From contig NZ_VTER01000005.1 in NCBI RefSeq assembly GCF_008180445.1, positions 248,001-312,000 on the forward strand: a DNA stretch of 64,000 bases. Direction: 5' to 3'. This DNA is from Bacillus_AB infantis_B (GTDB lineage: Bacteria > Bacillota > Bacilli > Bacillales > Cytobacillaceae). Shown here in pieces: positions 1-9,603 of this stretch. How positions within the stretch are numbered: the stretch's first letter is position 1; every line of letters begins with the position of its first letter. The notes below the pieces were generated by a model. It did not search any database, was not told the origin of the DNA, and saw only the letters and a list, made by a program, of their open reading frames with translations. A program made the position numbers and the translations under genes.

Positions 1-920
1 CGTGCATATTCAGTATTCAGCGCTGTGTTCAGCCTTTCGATAAGAGTCTTATCGATAAAGCTGTTGAAGAATGTAATTTCCTCAGGAGCTTCGTTCAGCA
101 CATACTGAATGACATGCTTAATCATCGCTTCTGCCAGATCAAGGATATCAGGAAGCTCTGCGAATGCCACTTCCGGCTCAACCATCCAGAACTCAGCCGC
201 ATGGCGGGTTGTGTTGGAGTTTTCTGCACGGAAAGTCGGCCCGAACGTATACACCTTCTGGAATGCAAGGGCAAGGGCTTCTGCTGATAGCTGCCCGCTG
301 ACGGTCAGATTGGCTTCTCCATTGAAGAAATCCTTGCTGAAATCGACGTCACCTTCATCCGTTTTAGGGACGTTATTCATGTCCATCGTTGTCACACGGA
401 ACATCTCGCCGGCACCCTCTGTGTCACTGCCTGTAATGACTGGAGTTTGAGCATAAATGAAGCCTTTTTCCTGGAAGAAGTTATGGATGGCATAAGAAGC
501 CAGAGACCTGATCCGGAAAACAGCTGAATACGTATTCGTACGCGGACGCAGATGGGCAATCGTCCTCAGATATTCAAAAGAGTGCTTCTTCTTTTGAAGC
601 GGATAGTCTGAGTTTGATTTCCCCTCAATGGTAATCTGCTCGGCCTTCATTTCGAAAGGCTGCTTCATGTCAGGCGTCAGAACGATAGAACCTTCTATAG
701 AAACAGTAGAGCTGATGGCCGCTTTTGTGATGTCCTTGAAATTCGGAAGGTCATCTCCATATACTACCTGGACATTCTTAAGGAAAGTGCCGTCATTGAC
801 TTCAAGGAAGCCGAACGTCTTTGAATCGCGGGAAGTACGGACCCAGCCGGTAATACGCACTTTAGCATTCAAATGGGCTTCAGGATCTCTGTACAGCTCT
901 TTAACAGTTGCTTTAATCAT
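1..920 (-). CDS. asnS: Asparaginyl-tRNA synthetase, 3'-truncated by window edge
   Basis: Charges tRNA-Asn with asparagine in the cytoplasm (class IIb aminoacyl-tRNA synthetase). Translating the minus strand from the ATG at 920-918 gives MIKATVKELYRDPEAHL, then an OB-fold anticodon-binding domain (GWVRTSRDSKTFGFLEVNDG, about residues 24-43). The start of the class II catalytic core follows, with FRAENSNTTRHAAEFWMVEPE (motif 2 region, FRAE...RH.AEF). About 306 codons are present of a usual ~430; the C-terminus lies beyond base 1. The start is set by AGGAGG seven bases upstream. The T-box leader immediately upstream with an Asn specifier independently supports the identity. Family assignment is from the sequence itself and is secure. 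Confidence 0.96.
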   Translation of the reverse strand, partial: MIKATVKELYRDPEAHLNAKVRITGWVRTSRDSKTFGFLEVNDGTFLKNVQVVYGDDLPNFKDITKAAISSTVSIEGSIVLTPDMKQPFEMKAEQITIEGKSNSDYPLQKKKHSFEYLRTIAHLRPRTNTYSAVFRIRSLASYAIHNFFQEKGFIYAQTPVITGSDTEGAGEMFRVTTMDMNNVPKTDEGDVDFSKDFFNGEANLTVSGQLSAEALALAFQKVYTFGPTFRAENSNTTRHAAEFWMVEPEVAFAELPDILDLAEAMIKHVIQYVLNEAPEEITFFNSFIDKTLIERLNTALNTEYA

Positions 921-951
921 GATTGATCCTCCTAGTAAAAATAATGTTCAT

Positions 952-1218
952 AAAAAAAAGCCTACGTCCCCCTAAAAGGGACGAAAGGCTTTGCTTCCGC
1001 GGTACCACCCACATTGCCGCAAAATGCGGCCAGCTTAAATCATTCCGGCAGATAACGTCCCGGACACGTCTAAGCCTACTCAGTGAGCCTTTTCGGTTAG
1101 AACTCAGAGGTGTTCTTCACTCATGCATCCTCATCAGGCTCACACCATCCCTGACTCGCTTTAGATTACAGCACAGGCTACTCTTCCTCATCATCGATTT
1201 CGTTTGTTTAGTTCAACA
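952..1218 (-). ncRNA. T-box riboswitch leader of asnS (Asn specifier AAC)
   Basis: The minus-strand leader carries the invariant T-box core TGGTACCGCGG (+ strand 998-1008). A GC-rich terminator hairpin (about 960-990) ends in a run of T (952-959). Upstream is a Stem I-like region with the GATGAGGAAGAGTA-type opening. In the specifier loop the order is GAAG-AAC-ACC, placing an AAC (Asn) codon at 1114-1112, which matches the downstream gene. Known mechanism: uncharged tRNA-Asn pairs with both the specifier and the T-box and stabilises the antiterminator, allowing asnS transcription. The exact 5' end is inferred from the promoter. Confidence 0.93.
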
Positions 1219-1224
1219 CCATAT

Positions 1225-1253
1225 ATATTAATCGAAGAGCGGGATAGTTTCAA
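1225..1253 (-). promoter_or_regulatory. Probable sigma-A promoter of the asnS T-box transcript
   Basis: On the minus strand a -35 box TTGAAA (1253-1248) and a -10 box TAATAT (1230-1225) are separated by exactly 17 bases. Transcription would start near 1218, just before the first T-box Stem I sequences. Match to the vegetative consensus is 5/6 and 4/6. Confidence 0.65.
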
Positions 1254-1328
1254 CTGGGATATTGGCTGCAGGGCAGATTATTCTCTTCATTATGCATTAT
1301 TGCCGAGAGTTTGAGAGGATAAACAGGT

Positions 1329-1429
1329 GGGCCGGGGGGTCAGGTCCCTTGGCTCGGTTTGTGGGCCAGGGGGTCTGTCCCCCCGGCTTTTGCTCCGTTT
1401 TGGGCCAGAGGGTCTGTCCCCCCGGCTCA
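1329..1429. repeat. REP-type palindrome cluster, three units
   Basis: Three imperfect inverted-repeat units of about 27 bases (GGGCCGGGGGG..., GGGCCAGGGGG..., GGGCCAGAGGG...) separated by short spacers. The right end TGAGCC (minus strand) contains the jetD stop codon. Same family as the other ~30 loci in the window. Confidence 0.9.
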
Positions 1430-2710
1430 TAATAGAAACCTCTTCTTAATATCCCCTATCAATTCTTCTGCCAGTGCTTCCTGGTACCCGGCTCTCTTCC
1501 TGTTGCGCATCAGCTCTATAAGCCCGGACCAGTTTACCGCATCCACTTTATCCAGCTTGGCCATCCTGTCCGTTATATCTTCTTCTGACAGGCTTTTTTC
1601 ATAGGACTCTGCATCCATTCTCCACAGCACCGCCTGGTCTTTGTATCTCTTTTTCATCCGGTCGGCAATCAGGATGCCTTCCGGATCCAGGTCGCCGGAA
1701 TAGTAGAGGGTGCACCCTTGTTCGGCCAGGAAATCGAGCAGTTTCCAGCCCGCTGCCCTGAACTGTCCGTGTGTACAGATAATCGGGGCTTGCGGCATGG
1801 CATCCATAAGGGCAGAGCAGACGCCTGAATTTTCTACTATCCATACCTGATTGCCAATGGCAGGCCGCATCCCATCCAGCTTTGAAAGTTCCTTCATGGG
1901 CACATTCATCACTGTCTGTGTATCGGCGGCTGCACGCCATACCTGGTGCACCACTCCGTTTTGAAAAGCAAGCAGCCCCTGGCAAGTGGCAAAATTCCAT
2001 AAATCATCACGGAGAATGCCATAGCTGCCTAAGAGTTCATTCAGCTCTTCTCCATTTCTCGGCATTCTTGCATCCGGGTTCTCTTTGACTTGGTCCGCAT
2101 ACATGCAGTGAACGAGAAGCTTGCCTGCCGCCCCCTGATTATCAAAATAATGGGGATTGCCGGTTGTCCTTTGGGAAAAGAAGGGGAGAAGCTCATATTC
2201 CCCTTCACCTGGAACAGCTTTGAAAGCTTCGCAAACAGTTAGAATCATATGATGCAGCTCTTGTTTATCCTTCTGATAGAGAGCCCACATCCACCTGGTG
2301 TCAGAGGCTCTTGTCATGAGCTTCTCCAGCCACCAGGAAGCTTCCGGCTTCTTTTCCACCAGCCTTTTAAAAAAGCTCTGTTCCTCAAGCCTCTCCTGCT
2401 CTGCTTCTTCCACTTTTGTAAGAATAATTTCACCCAGCACGGCTTCAAGCAGCTCTTTAAGTGTGATATCGGTAAATCCCGTATTTCTAAGCTCTCGTTC
2501 AAAAGCAATCAGGCCGACAGATCCTTTCTTTTGGAGCACCTCTGAAGGCTGTCCGAGAAAGCCGGCAATGGACTGGATTTCTTCACTGGAAAAACCTTTC
2601 AGGCTGACTGTTCCCCCAACCCTTCCCAGGGAACGGTATTTCTCTTTGAATCCCTTGAACAATTTTACGAACCCGGGCTCTTCTTTAAATACTTCCAATC
2701 TATCCTTCAT
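1427..2710 (-). CDS. jetD: Wadjet type II JetD (TIGR02679/DUF2399 Toprim-like nuclease)
   Basis: Last gene of the Wadjet operon. In the family, JetD is the Toprim-fold nuclease subunit that cuts plasmid DNA extruded by the JetABC SMC-like motor. The C-terminal third shows the Toprim-like acidic motif in LYYSGDLDPEG (about residues 335-345), preceded by CTHGQFRAAGW, as in DUF2399 proteins. The open frame extends upstream to 2746, but the ATG at 2710 is chosen because GAGGAG lies 10 bases before it. This overlaps the end of jetC by 11 bases, implying translational coupling. Length 427 aa is normal. The stop TGA lies inside a REP element. No disruption is seen, so the system looks intact. Confidence 0.88.
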   Translation of the reverse strand: MKDRLEVFKEEPGFVKLFKGFKEKYRSLGRVGGTVSLKGFSSEEIQSIAGFLGQPSEVLQKKGSVGLIAFERELRNTGFTDITLKELLEAVLGEIILTKVEEAEQERLEEQSFFKRLVEKKPEASWWLEKLMTRASDTRWMWALYQKDKQELHHMILTVCEAFKAVPGEGEYELLPFFSQRTTGNPHYFDNQGAAGKLLVHCMYADQVKENPDARMPRNGEELNELLGSYGILRDDLWNFATCQGLLAFQNGVVHQVWRAAADTQTVMNVPMKELSKLDGMRPAIGNQVWIVENSGVCSALMDAMPQAPIICTHGQFRAAGWKLLDFLAEQGCTLYYSGDLDPEGILIADRMKKRYKDQAVLWRMDAESYEKSLSEEDITDRMAKLDKVDAVNWSGLIELMRNRKRAGYQEALAEELIGDIKKRFLL

Positions 2711-5700
2711 GCCCCACAAGCTCCTCAGAAATGATCGGATCATCAATCATCAATGATTTCTGCCTGCCGTCCCACTCATACCGGATGACGGTCACATAAT
2801 CTGCATTCTTCGGCCGCACCAGCTCGGCGATGGATAAGCTTGAAATGGTATCATAATCTCCCCACAGCGCCTGGGAGTTCATAATATAGTTGAAGCCCAG
2901 CTGCTCTACGACCTCGAACATATCGCGGATGTTGTTTTCATCAACCCCCGCAAAGGCTTCATCCAGTGAAATGATATAAGGTGCAGCACCATCCGCTTCT
3001 TTGTAGCGCGAGAATGCCGCTGTGAAGAGCGGAATATACATCGCCATGGCCTTTTCGCCGCCGCTGAATTTGAAGAAAGCATTATTCGTCAGCTCGCGCT
3101 TCGGCTCATTTTCACGCCTGAAAGATAACACAAATGTAAACCATTTGCGGTAGTCCAGCACTTCCTTCAGCACCTGATGCAAGGTTGATCCTTCATTCCG
3201 CAGCTGGATCAGCTCCTTCGCCTTCTCGATCCGCGATTGGAAATGGCCTGTGATTTTGTTTAAATCTTCTTCGCTTAAAAATTTGCTGTTCCGCTGCAGG
3301 AGCTTTACCAATTCCCCTGTATCGATTTCGTTCTCGGACTCTGCTGTCAGCGGCTTCCAGGCAATCGAGAAAATCAACCCCGAGGAATTATCCCTTTCGG
3401 ACATAATTTTATCCATTTCTTTCACCCACTGCTGCGCCCTTTGGATGCGGTTGCGCAGGATCCGCCCTACTGAATTGACAATAATATCCTCGTACAGCTG
3501 GCGGTCCTGTTCGTCAAGCCAGCTTCTTTGGTCGGCCAGCTCGGCCTGCAGTGCCTTGGCAACATAATCCGGGCTGACACGCTGCCCATGATAATCAAGC
3601 TGGATGAGCCGCCTGCTTTTGAGCTGATGCCATTCATTGATGAAAGGCTGGAAATGATCGTCCAGGCCTTCCCGGAACCAGTCAGGCTCATCCATGCTCT
3701 CTGTATAATCAAACATCCGGTATTCCGTCAAGTGAATCTGTTCGTTGATAAACGCCTTGGTCAGCTGTTCCAGGAGTTTCGCACGGTCATGCTTGGCCAG
3801 CAGATCCCCATATAACTTCAGGATGGAGGCATAATCCGGCTCTGCCCCGACAAAGCCTCTTTTCATTTCTTCATCCGCCTGGGTTTTGCAGGCAGCAGCC
3901 ATATTCCGCCAGAAAGAAAGCCTCAGATTGGCTTCCTCCAGCTTCTCCAGGCCTCTGCCTTCATCCGCTCTTTTCTGCGGAAGCTGTTCAAGCAGCTGCC
4001 TCAGCTGTTCTTCTGCTTCCTTTAATAGCCGCTGCACTGTTTGGATTCTTTCCCGCACCTGGTCAATGCCTTCAAGCTTCAATTGTTCTTCTATGGACTC
4101 AATCTCGCGCTGCAGCTGCTTCTGCCTTGACTCTTTGACGTTTTGCTCTCCTTTAACACTATCAACATCTTCTTCTAATTCTGTGAGTTTTTCAGCTGTG
4201 GATGCCAGGTTGGCCATAATATGCCTCAGTGTCAGTGCGGTTTGTGAAAGATTGTTCAAATAGGCTTCATAGCTGTTTGCAAATTTCAGCGCTTCCTCAA
4301 TGACAGCTTTCTGCAGGTCGATGTTCAGGTGAATGCCCCGCTCCCGCAGATTTCCTTTGACTCTGCCATGCTGTTCGATGATTTTCTTCCACTCATCATC
4401 AATCCGCTGAAGCAGCTCTTTCTCCTTATTGATTTCCTGCTTCTTCTGAAGAACCTGGTCATGCAGATCAGCGAGCAGATGGTCCTGGGGCAGCTCCTGC
4501 TTCCACGTAACAGCATTTTTAAGATTCTCCTGATAAAAGTAAAGCAAATTTGTCAAACTACTCAGTTCTTCCATATGCTGATTGAGTTTTTCTGTCCATT
4601 CCTGGATCTGCTCCCTCTGGTGGCGCTTCCTGGAAGTTCTGCCGATAAACTTTGAAGCACCCTCTCTCGGAGCATGGCCCACAAGGCAGCCGACAGAGTA
4701 GGTGCCATCCACATCCAGAGAATAGCCGCCTGCTTCTCTTTCCAGCGGGATGCTCCTGAGCACCTCATCTACAAGCGTGTTTGATATCGGGCTGCCGTCT
4801 TCCAGATCAGGCATCAGATAGTCTGCAAGCGTGTATCCGAGCAGCCTTGGTTCTGCATGAAGAACTGCATCCTCTTCCGGAGTAAAAGAGTCATTGGTGA
4901 TTAAGCTGTCCAGCAGACCAGTCACCTTCAGCGCCGACTCGATCCGGTCCCGCTGCTCGTCAGTCACATGCTCCTTGAACTCAACAGCTGCATAAAACGG
5001 AATAAAAGCCGCCCCTTTTTCCTGCAATGACACGCGGTGGGCTTTCGTGCCTTCCGCCCTTGCCGGGTCGATCATCTTCTGGTTCTTCAGTTGATGAAGG
5101 AAGTCTTTTGTTTCTTCTATCACTGCGTTCTTTTCTTCTATTTGCCCTTTAACTTTTTCTATGTTCGCCTTTGCATCAGCCTCATAGTCCTGTATGCTGG
5201 CCAGAAGCTTATCGCGCACCAGATCATAGCGGTTTTCGCTGTACAGCCCATGAATGGCCCGCGCTATTTCCTGCCGTGATTCAGAAGAATACTGCAGTTC
5301 CTGGTGTTCTTCCATCCATCGGAAAATATCCTGCTCGAGCTCCCTTTGCTGTGAATCAAACCAGGCATTCAGATGGTCCAGATCCTTCTGGTGGCCGTCC
5401 AGCAGGGCTTTTTTATCAGAAGAATCCCTTTGCAGCTTCATTTGCTCCTGCTTAAGCCTTTCCTTTTCAATCGCCAGCTTTTCAAGTCCCTCCAGCAGGG
5501 TGCGATGTTCTTTGGCTTCTTTTTTCCAGACTGCAAAATCATAGTCGGCTGACTCGAATCTCTGGTAATCCTTCACATTGACTTCATGCTGATGGAAGGC
5601 GGCTTCCTCTGCGTCGAGTGACAGCTCGGCCAGCAGCTCACGCTCCTGGCCCTGCTGCTCCGCAAGCTCGAGCTCAAGCTTTTCTTTAGTACGCCAGGCT

Positions 5701-6815
5701 TCATGATATTTCCCGTTCAGCTTTTTATACTTTTCTGCCAGCCGGCTGATTTCTTCCCGCAGGTTTCCAGCGGCCTGTTTCTTTTCCGATTTTGTTTCTT
5801 CGAGCTTCCATACCTCGTGATTTTGCAGCAGCTTCCTTTCCTGCTCCATCAGATTTTTCTGGTTTTCAAAGGAAATTTTCGAGCTTTCCATCTCTTGTAT
5901 CTGCACGCGGGATTCTTCCAGATATCTTTCAAGCTTTTTAACTTCAGCTGACGCGTTTTCATAGCGCTGATCTGCCGTTTCCCATTGCCTGGCCCGTTCG
6001 GCAAGAATGTACTTATTATAAAGCTGATAGACATTCTCCAGCCTTTGGATCGACTGGGCTTCTCTTTCCAGCTGCTCCAGCTGCTGGCTGGCCTGATCCA
6101 TATTTTCAATCGTATCAGACAAATGGCGAAGCTCATCATCTGTCAATGGCGGCAATGCCGCCTCGAGGATTTCATAGATGACCGTCGGCTTGAAGTCCTT
6201 TGAAAGCTTCGGGCTCCTCAGCTGGATCAGGAGCTTGATCAGATCTTCATAAGCTTCTGCCGACTGGAATCCAAACACATGCTTGTTCACAAGCTCCATA
6301 TACTCCCGCTGTGAACCGACCACATAGCCGCCCTGCCCGATGCGGTTTTCCAATTCTTTTGCAGAAAAAGGCACCTTCCCATCCCCATGTGAATGGGCAA
6401 GCTGGAAATCATGCCCGATCCGCCTGTTATCGTTAATGATAAAATACCAGCTCTTCAGGGTTTTGCCGCGCTTGGCCTGCATGCCGATGCCTGTTGTCAC
6501 ATACTGCTCAGAACCTTGCATTTTGTATTCAATATAAAGATAGCCAGTCCGTTCGTCACGGCCTGAAACCTCTTTTTCCCCTAATAAATAATCTTCCATC
6601 TTCCTTGCCTTGGACCCAAATGGATCGAGGCGGTCAGGCGATTTCTTCCCGTCCAGGAGCACCGGCAGAAAGCTTTGCATCGTTACCGATTTTCCTGACC
6701 CGTTCGTTCCCCTGAGCAGAAGCTTTCCATCGCGGAAATGGAAGGTTTCTTCATCGTAATACCAGAAATTCAGCAGCCCGGCCCGGTTCATTTCCCATTT
6801 TGCCTGCCCCATCAT
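2700..6815 (-). CDS. jetC: Wadjet type II JetC, SMC/MukB-like ATPase (TIGR02680)
   Basis: A 1371-aa SMC-like ATPase, the motor subunit of Wadjet, thought to extrude DNA loops and recognise small circular plasmids. Walker A GTNGSGKS is at residues 36-43. Two long coiled-coil arms rich in E, K, Q and L flank a central hinge-like globular part (about 580-740, with VSLQEKGAAFIPFYAAVEF). The C-terminal head has the ABC signature FSGGEK (about 1250-1255) and Walker B YIISLDEAF (about 1280-1288). The start ATG follows GGAGGGAAACC and overlaps the jetB stop as ATGA. jetABCD order and overlaps match the known type II locus. Cytoplasmic or nucleoid-associated. Confidence 0.92.
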   Translation of the reverse strand: MMGQAKWEMNRAGLLNFWYYDEETFHFRDGKLLLRGTNGSGKSVTMQSFLPVLLDGKKSPDRLDPFGSKARKMEDYLLGEKEVSGRDERTGYLYIEYKMQGSEQYVTTGIGMQAKRGKTLKSWYFIINDNRRIGHDFQLAHSHGDGKVPFSAKELENRIGQGGYVVGSQREYMELVNKHVFGFQSAEAYEDLIKLLIQLRSPKLSKDFKPTVIYEILEAALPPLTDDELRHLSDTIENMDQASQQLEQLEREAQSIQRLENVYQLYNKYILAERARQWETADQRYENASAEVKKLERYLEESRVQIQEMESSKISFENQKNLMEQERKLLQNHEVWKLEETKSEKKQAAGNLREEISRLAEKYKKLNGKYHEAWRTKEKLELELAEQQGQERELLAELSLDAEEAAFHQHEVNVKDYQRFESADYDFAVWKKEAKEHRTLLEGLEKLAIEKERLKQEQMKLQRDSSDKKALLDGHQKDLDHLNAWFDSQQRELEQDIFRWMEEHQELQYSSESRQEIARAIHGLYSENRYDLVRDKLLASIQDYEADAKANIEKVKGQIEEKNAVIEETKDFLHQLKNQKMIDPARAEGTKAHRVSLQEKGAAFIPFYAAVEFKEHVTDEQRDRIESALKVTGLLDSLITNDSFTPEEDAVLHAEPRLLGYTLADYLMPDLEDGSPISNTLVDEVLRSIPLEREAGGYSLDVDGTYSVGCLVGHAPREGASKFIGRTSRKRHQREQIQEWTEKLNQHMEELSSLTNLLYFYQENLKNAVTWKQELPQDHLLADLHDQVLQKKQEINKEKELLQRIDDEWKKIIEQHGRVKGNLRERGIHLNIDLQKAVIEEALKFANSYEAYLNNLSQTALTLRHIMANLASTAEKLTELEEDVDSVKGEQNVKESRQKQLQREIESIEEQLKLEGIDQVRERIQTVQRLLKEAEEQLRQLLEQLPQKRADEGRGLEKLEEANLRLSFWRNMAAACKTQADEEMKRGFVGAEPDYASILKLYGDLLAKHDRAKLLEQLTKAFINEQIHLTEYRMFDYTESMDEPDWFREGLDDHFQPFINEWHQLKSRRLIQLDYHGQRVSPDYVAKALQAELADQRSWLDEQDRQLYEDIIVNSVGRILRNRIQRAQQWVKEMDKIMSERDNSSGLIFSIAWKPLTAESENEIDTGELVKLLQRNSKFLSEEDLNKITGHFQSRIEKAKELIQLRNEGSTLHQVLKEVLDYRKWFTFVLSFRRENEPKRELTNNAFFKFSGGEKAMAMYIPLFTAAFSRYKEADGAAPYIISLDEAFAGVDENNIRDMFEVVEQLGFNYIMNSQALWGDYDTISSLSIAELVRPKNADYVTVIRYEWDGRQKSLMIDDPIISEELVGHEG

Positions 6816-7972
6816 GGTTTCCCTCCTTCATAATCCTCCGGAAATGCGCCTGCCACCACACCCAGCAGCGGTTTAATCCGGATTAAAGAGCTGTCATCCG
6901 TCTCAGCCATCATCCACTCTTTCATCGCTTGTACCAGATCTAAGCGGATGCTGCTGGTTGTTTTATCTCTGAAATATTTCGCCCAGCCGCTTTCAAATTG
7001 CGCTCTCATTGAATCGATGATTCCATCAAACTCTCCTTCAGTCAGCACAATCTCCCCATTCTCCTTCGGCACATAATAGTCAAGATTGTTATGCAGGTAT
7101 TGGGAAAACTGCAGCAATACATCACTGGACGCCTTTGAATCCGGGTAGAGCTGGTGATACTGCCGCGGCTCTGCGATGGACAGGAAGGCCGAATTTTTGA
7201 AAACATGCAGCTTATACTCGCTATGATTCTCAATATCCTCCGAGAGCCTGTTCCTGAAATTCCGGATATACAGAAAATCCGGATCCTGCTGATCCACTCT
7301 GTGAAGCCCTGGTGAAAAAAACAGCTTGCGGTACACCCTTTTCCTCCGTTCATCTTCCTGATTCAGCTTCCAGTCTTCCTTCAGCAGCTCCGTCCAGTGA
7401 TGATAGCCGAAAAAGTCCTCAGGATAGGTGCGCATAAAATAGCGGCTGTATACAGTAGCTTCATATAACACTTCCTGATCTTCGTTATGGTCAAAGCGGC
7501 CGATGTCGCCATCTATGGTCCGGATCAGATCAAATTCCATCAACGCCTGGACTGCCCGGATAAGCGATTTCCGGTGGGTGAAAAGTGTCCAGTCCAGCTC
7601 AAGCTCACCGGGATAGGATTCTTTGATATCCTGGCACAGTTCGGACAGCAGGAATTGCTCATCCACCGACTTGCCTTCCAGAAAGGACAAAGCACAGCAG
7701 AAAATCGCATATTCCATGGGCTCCTGAAAATGGGTGATCCCCATCCATCTTTCAGGCTCAGCCGGAATCTTCTCCAGTTTGATGAAATGCTGGTGAACAA
7801 TGAGCCGGAGGCCGAACTTTTCGCTGATATACCGGCGAAGCACCTTCTCCCTTTCTCTGATCAGCTGATACCATTCCGGATTTTTAGATCTTAATATCCA
7901 GTATGTATTAAATAAAAGATCCATCCCCTGGACAGCTTTTTCATCAAACTCCAATGCCTGGTCTGCCTTCAC
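6812..7972 (-). CDS. jetB: Wadjet type II JetB (TIGR02678/DUF2398)
   Basis: JetB is the KITE-like subunit that bridges the JetC heads and the JetA kleisin in Wadjet; the role is known from the family and not visible in motifs. The sequence carries the DUF2398 pattern: helical N-terminus (DLLFNTYWILRSKNPEWYQLI), FGLRLIVHQHFIKLEKIP, then a winged-helix-like region with LMEFDLIRTIDGD. The frame is open to an ATG at 8011, but the GTG at 7972 has GGGGGAAGGA at good spacing and leaves a more usual 29-base overlap with jetA, so I prefer it. It would be 386 aa. The ATGA overlap with jetC indicates coupling. Confidence 0.87.
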   Translation of the reverse strand: MKADQALEFDEKAVQGMDLLFNTYWILRSKNPEWYQLIREREKVLRRYISEKFGLRLIVHQHFIKLEKIPAEPERWMGITHFQEPMEYAIFCCALSFLEGKSVDEQFLLSELCQDIKESYPGELELDWTLFTHRKSLIRAVQALMEFDLIRTIDGDIGRFDHNEDQEVLYEATVYSRYFMRTYPEDFFGYHHWTELLKEDWKLNQEDERRKRVYRKLFFSPGLHRVDQQDPDFLYIRNFRNRLSEDIENHSEYKLHVFKNSAFLSIAEPRQYHQLYPDSKASSDVLLQFSQYLHNNLDYYVPKENGEIVLTEGEFDGIIDSMRAQFESGWAKYFRDKTTSSIRLDLVQAMKEWMMAETDDSSLIRIKPLLGVVAGAFPEDYEGGKP

Positions 7973-9470
7973 GCTTCCTTCCCCCCTCTTCCAGAAATTC
8001 AAAAATGGCATTCGGCATCCTGATCACGCCGTCCTCTGCTTCAAGCATGATAGAATTCTCCGCATCGATTTTCACTTTGACAATCAGCCCGTAGTCCGTC
8101 TTGACGATTCCCTCTTTTGCTGCCATTGATTTGCCGATCCACCCTAATAACACCTTGCGTATGAAAGGCTCCACCTTGGATAAACGGGACAGCTCGATCA
8201 TGCCTTCTTCTATATACTGACCGATCAATTGCCGCTCTTGCTCTCTCTCTGCCAGATACTTTTCTTTCTGCAGCCTTTTCTTTTCCTGATTGGACTCGAT
8301 TGTGCCCGGCTTTGTTTTTTCGCGGTATTTGTTCGTCCTCGGCTTGATTGTTCTGACATCTGGCTCTTCCTCCCAGATATCGGCATGCATGTTATCTGTT
8401 GTAGTTTCTTCCAGCTGGAGATGCTTGATGGTCATTGATCCGAACACAACCGATGACAGCTTATGGGCTTCATCCATCGTTTCACAGTCAGAGAACCATT
8501 TTGCCAGATGCAAATAATCATTTTTCCGGCTGCGGAAGTTCTGCTGCCTCTCGCCGATGCGCTGGACGTACCGTGTCATGCGGCGGATCATTTCATTCGT
8601 CTGCCATTGCAGCATTTCAAACTCGCTCTGCTGGACAGGCGACCCAAGGAACCACTGCCTGACAGAGCTCCAATGCTCCTGATATTCCAAAAGCCATTCT
8701 TCATCAGAAACTGCAATCTCTTCCAGGCGCGGGATCGACCTGCGGTGCTCAATAAGCTTTTTGAAAAATGGCTCCAGGCTCCCGGCCTGCAATTCTTCCA
8801 ATCGCTCACTGATCTGCAGAGAGGTTTTTTGCAGTGAAACAATAAAGTCCCTGAGATAAGCGGTGAACTGATTCTTATACACCAGGAAGGCCTCAGTCTG
8901 CATCCTTTGATCTGTCTGTTCACTGTTGATATAAGCAATATAGTCCGCCGTGCTCGTCCGGATCGTCTGAAAATACCGGATCACATCTTCCCACAATCTC
9001 AGATAATTTTCCGGCGTATCAGGCAGCTTTACTTCAACCTCTTTCTGCAGCGCGGCCAATGCCTGCAAAAGCCTGTCGAACTGGGAACGCTCAAGGGACC
9101 CTTGGAAGATGTCTCCGATATTCTTTTCTAATACGATCAGCATCCTTTCAATCTCAATCGTATAAGGCGTCGACTGGTACCTGAACCGCTTCTTCTTGAA
9201 CTCCTCCACCGTCCTGGCGCTCGTCATATCCTGCCGGGCCACAAGATTATTCCACTTCACCAGCTGTCCCAGCTGCTGATGGAGCTGCTCTTCCTGATAA
9301 TCAGAAAAAGCCGGGATCGTCCTCATATGCTCAAGAACCTCCTCCGGCGTAATAAAATCCCTCATCCGTTCATGCTGCTGATAAAAATACCGCAATATCG
9401 ACCGATAATGCGCCGCAGAATCAGCCGTCAAATAACTCGCCTCAATAACCTTCTTCATCGTAACTTCCAT
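7944..9470 (-). CDS. jetA: Wadjet type II JetA (TIGR02677/DUF2397)
   Basis: First gene of the Wadjet operon; JetA is the kleisin-like subunit linking JetC dimers. About 508 aa, almost wholly helical and charged, with DUF2397 landmarks: an N-terminal winged-helix-like stretch (YRSILRYFYQQHERMRDFITPEEVLEHM), a central helical bundle around residues 130-330, and a C-terminal part ending with a DYGLIVKVKIDAENSIMLEAEDGVIRMPN beta unit. Three in-frame ATGs compete (9479, 9470, 9458). The one at 9470 has AAGGA nine bases upstream, while 9479 has none. Assignment rests mainly on the unmistakable gene neighbourhood jetA-jetB-jetC-jetD. A -10-like TACAAT lies just upstream. Confidence 0.87.
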   Translation of the reverse strand: MEVTMKKVIEASYLTADSAAHYRSILRYFYQQHERMRDFITPEEVLEHMRTIPAFSDYQEEQLHQQLGQLVKWNNLVARQDMTSARTVEEFKKKRFRYQSTPYTIEIERMLIVLEKNIGDIFQGSLERSQFDRLLQALAALQKEVEVKLPDTPENYLRLWEDVIRYFQTIRTSTADYIAYINSEQTDQRMQTEAFLVYKNQFTAYLRDFIVSLQKTSLQISERLEELQAGSLEPFFKKLIEHRRSIPRLEEIAVSDEEWLLEYQEHWSSVRQWFLGSPVQQSEFEMLQWQTNEMIRRMTRYVQRIGERQQNFRSRKNDYLHLAKWFSDCETMDEAHKLSSVVFGSMTIKHLQLEETTTDNMHADIWEEEPDVRTIKPRTNKYREKTKPGTIESNQEKKRLQKEKYLAEREQERQLIGQYIEEGMIELSRLSKVEPFIRKVLLGWIGKSMAAKEGIVKTDYGLIVKVKIDAENSIMLEAEDGVIRMPNAIFEFLEEGGRKREGRPGIGV

Positions 9471-9532
9471 TCGTATCATCCTTAATCGTGACCTTTGCCT
9501 CTATTGTATATCACATGGGGCACAGGGAGCCA

Positions 9533-9591
9533 GAGCCAGAGGGACAGGTCCCTTGGCTAAGTATGGGCCAGGGGGTCAGACCCCTTGGTCC
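9533..9591. repeat. REP-type bipartite palindrome
   Basis: Two units, GAGCCAGAGGGACAGG... and GGGCCAGGGGGTCAG..., separated by seven bases, between the jetA promoter region and the downstream terminator. Less conserved than most copies (right end GGTCC rather than GGCTC). Confidence 0.8.
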
Positions 9592-9603
9592 GTTTTCATT
9601 TAA

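Noticed and set aside
923..1231. 102-codon + strand open frame
   Set aside because: It runs antisense through the T-box leader; the RNA structure explains the sequence and there is no RBS.
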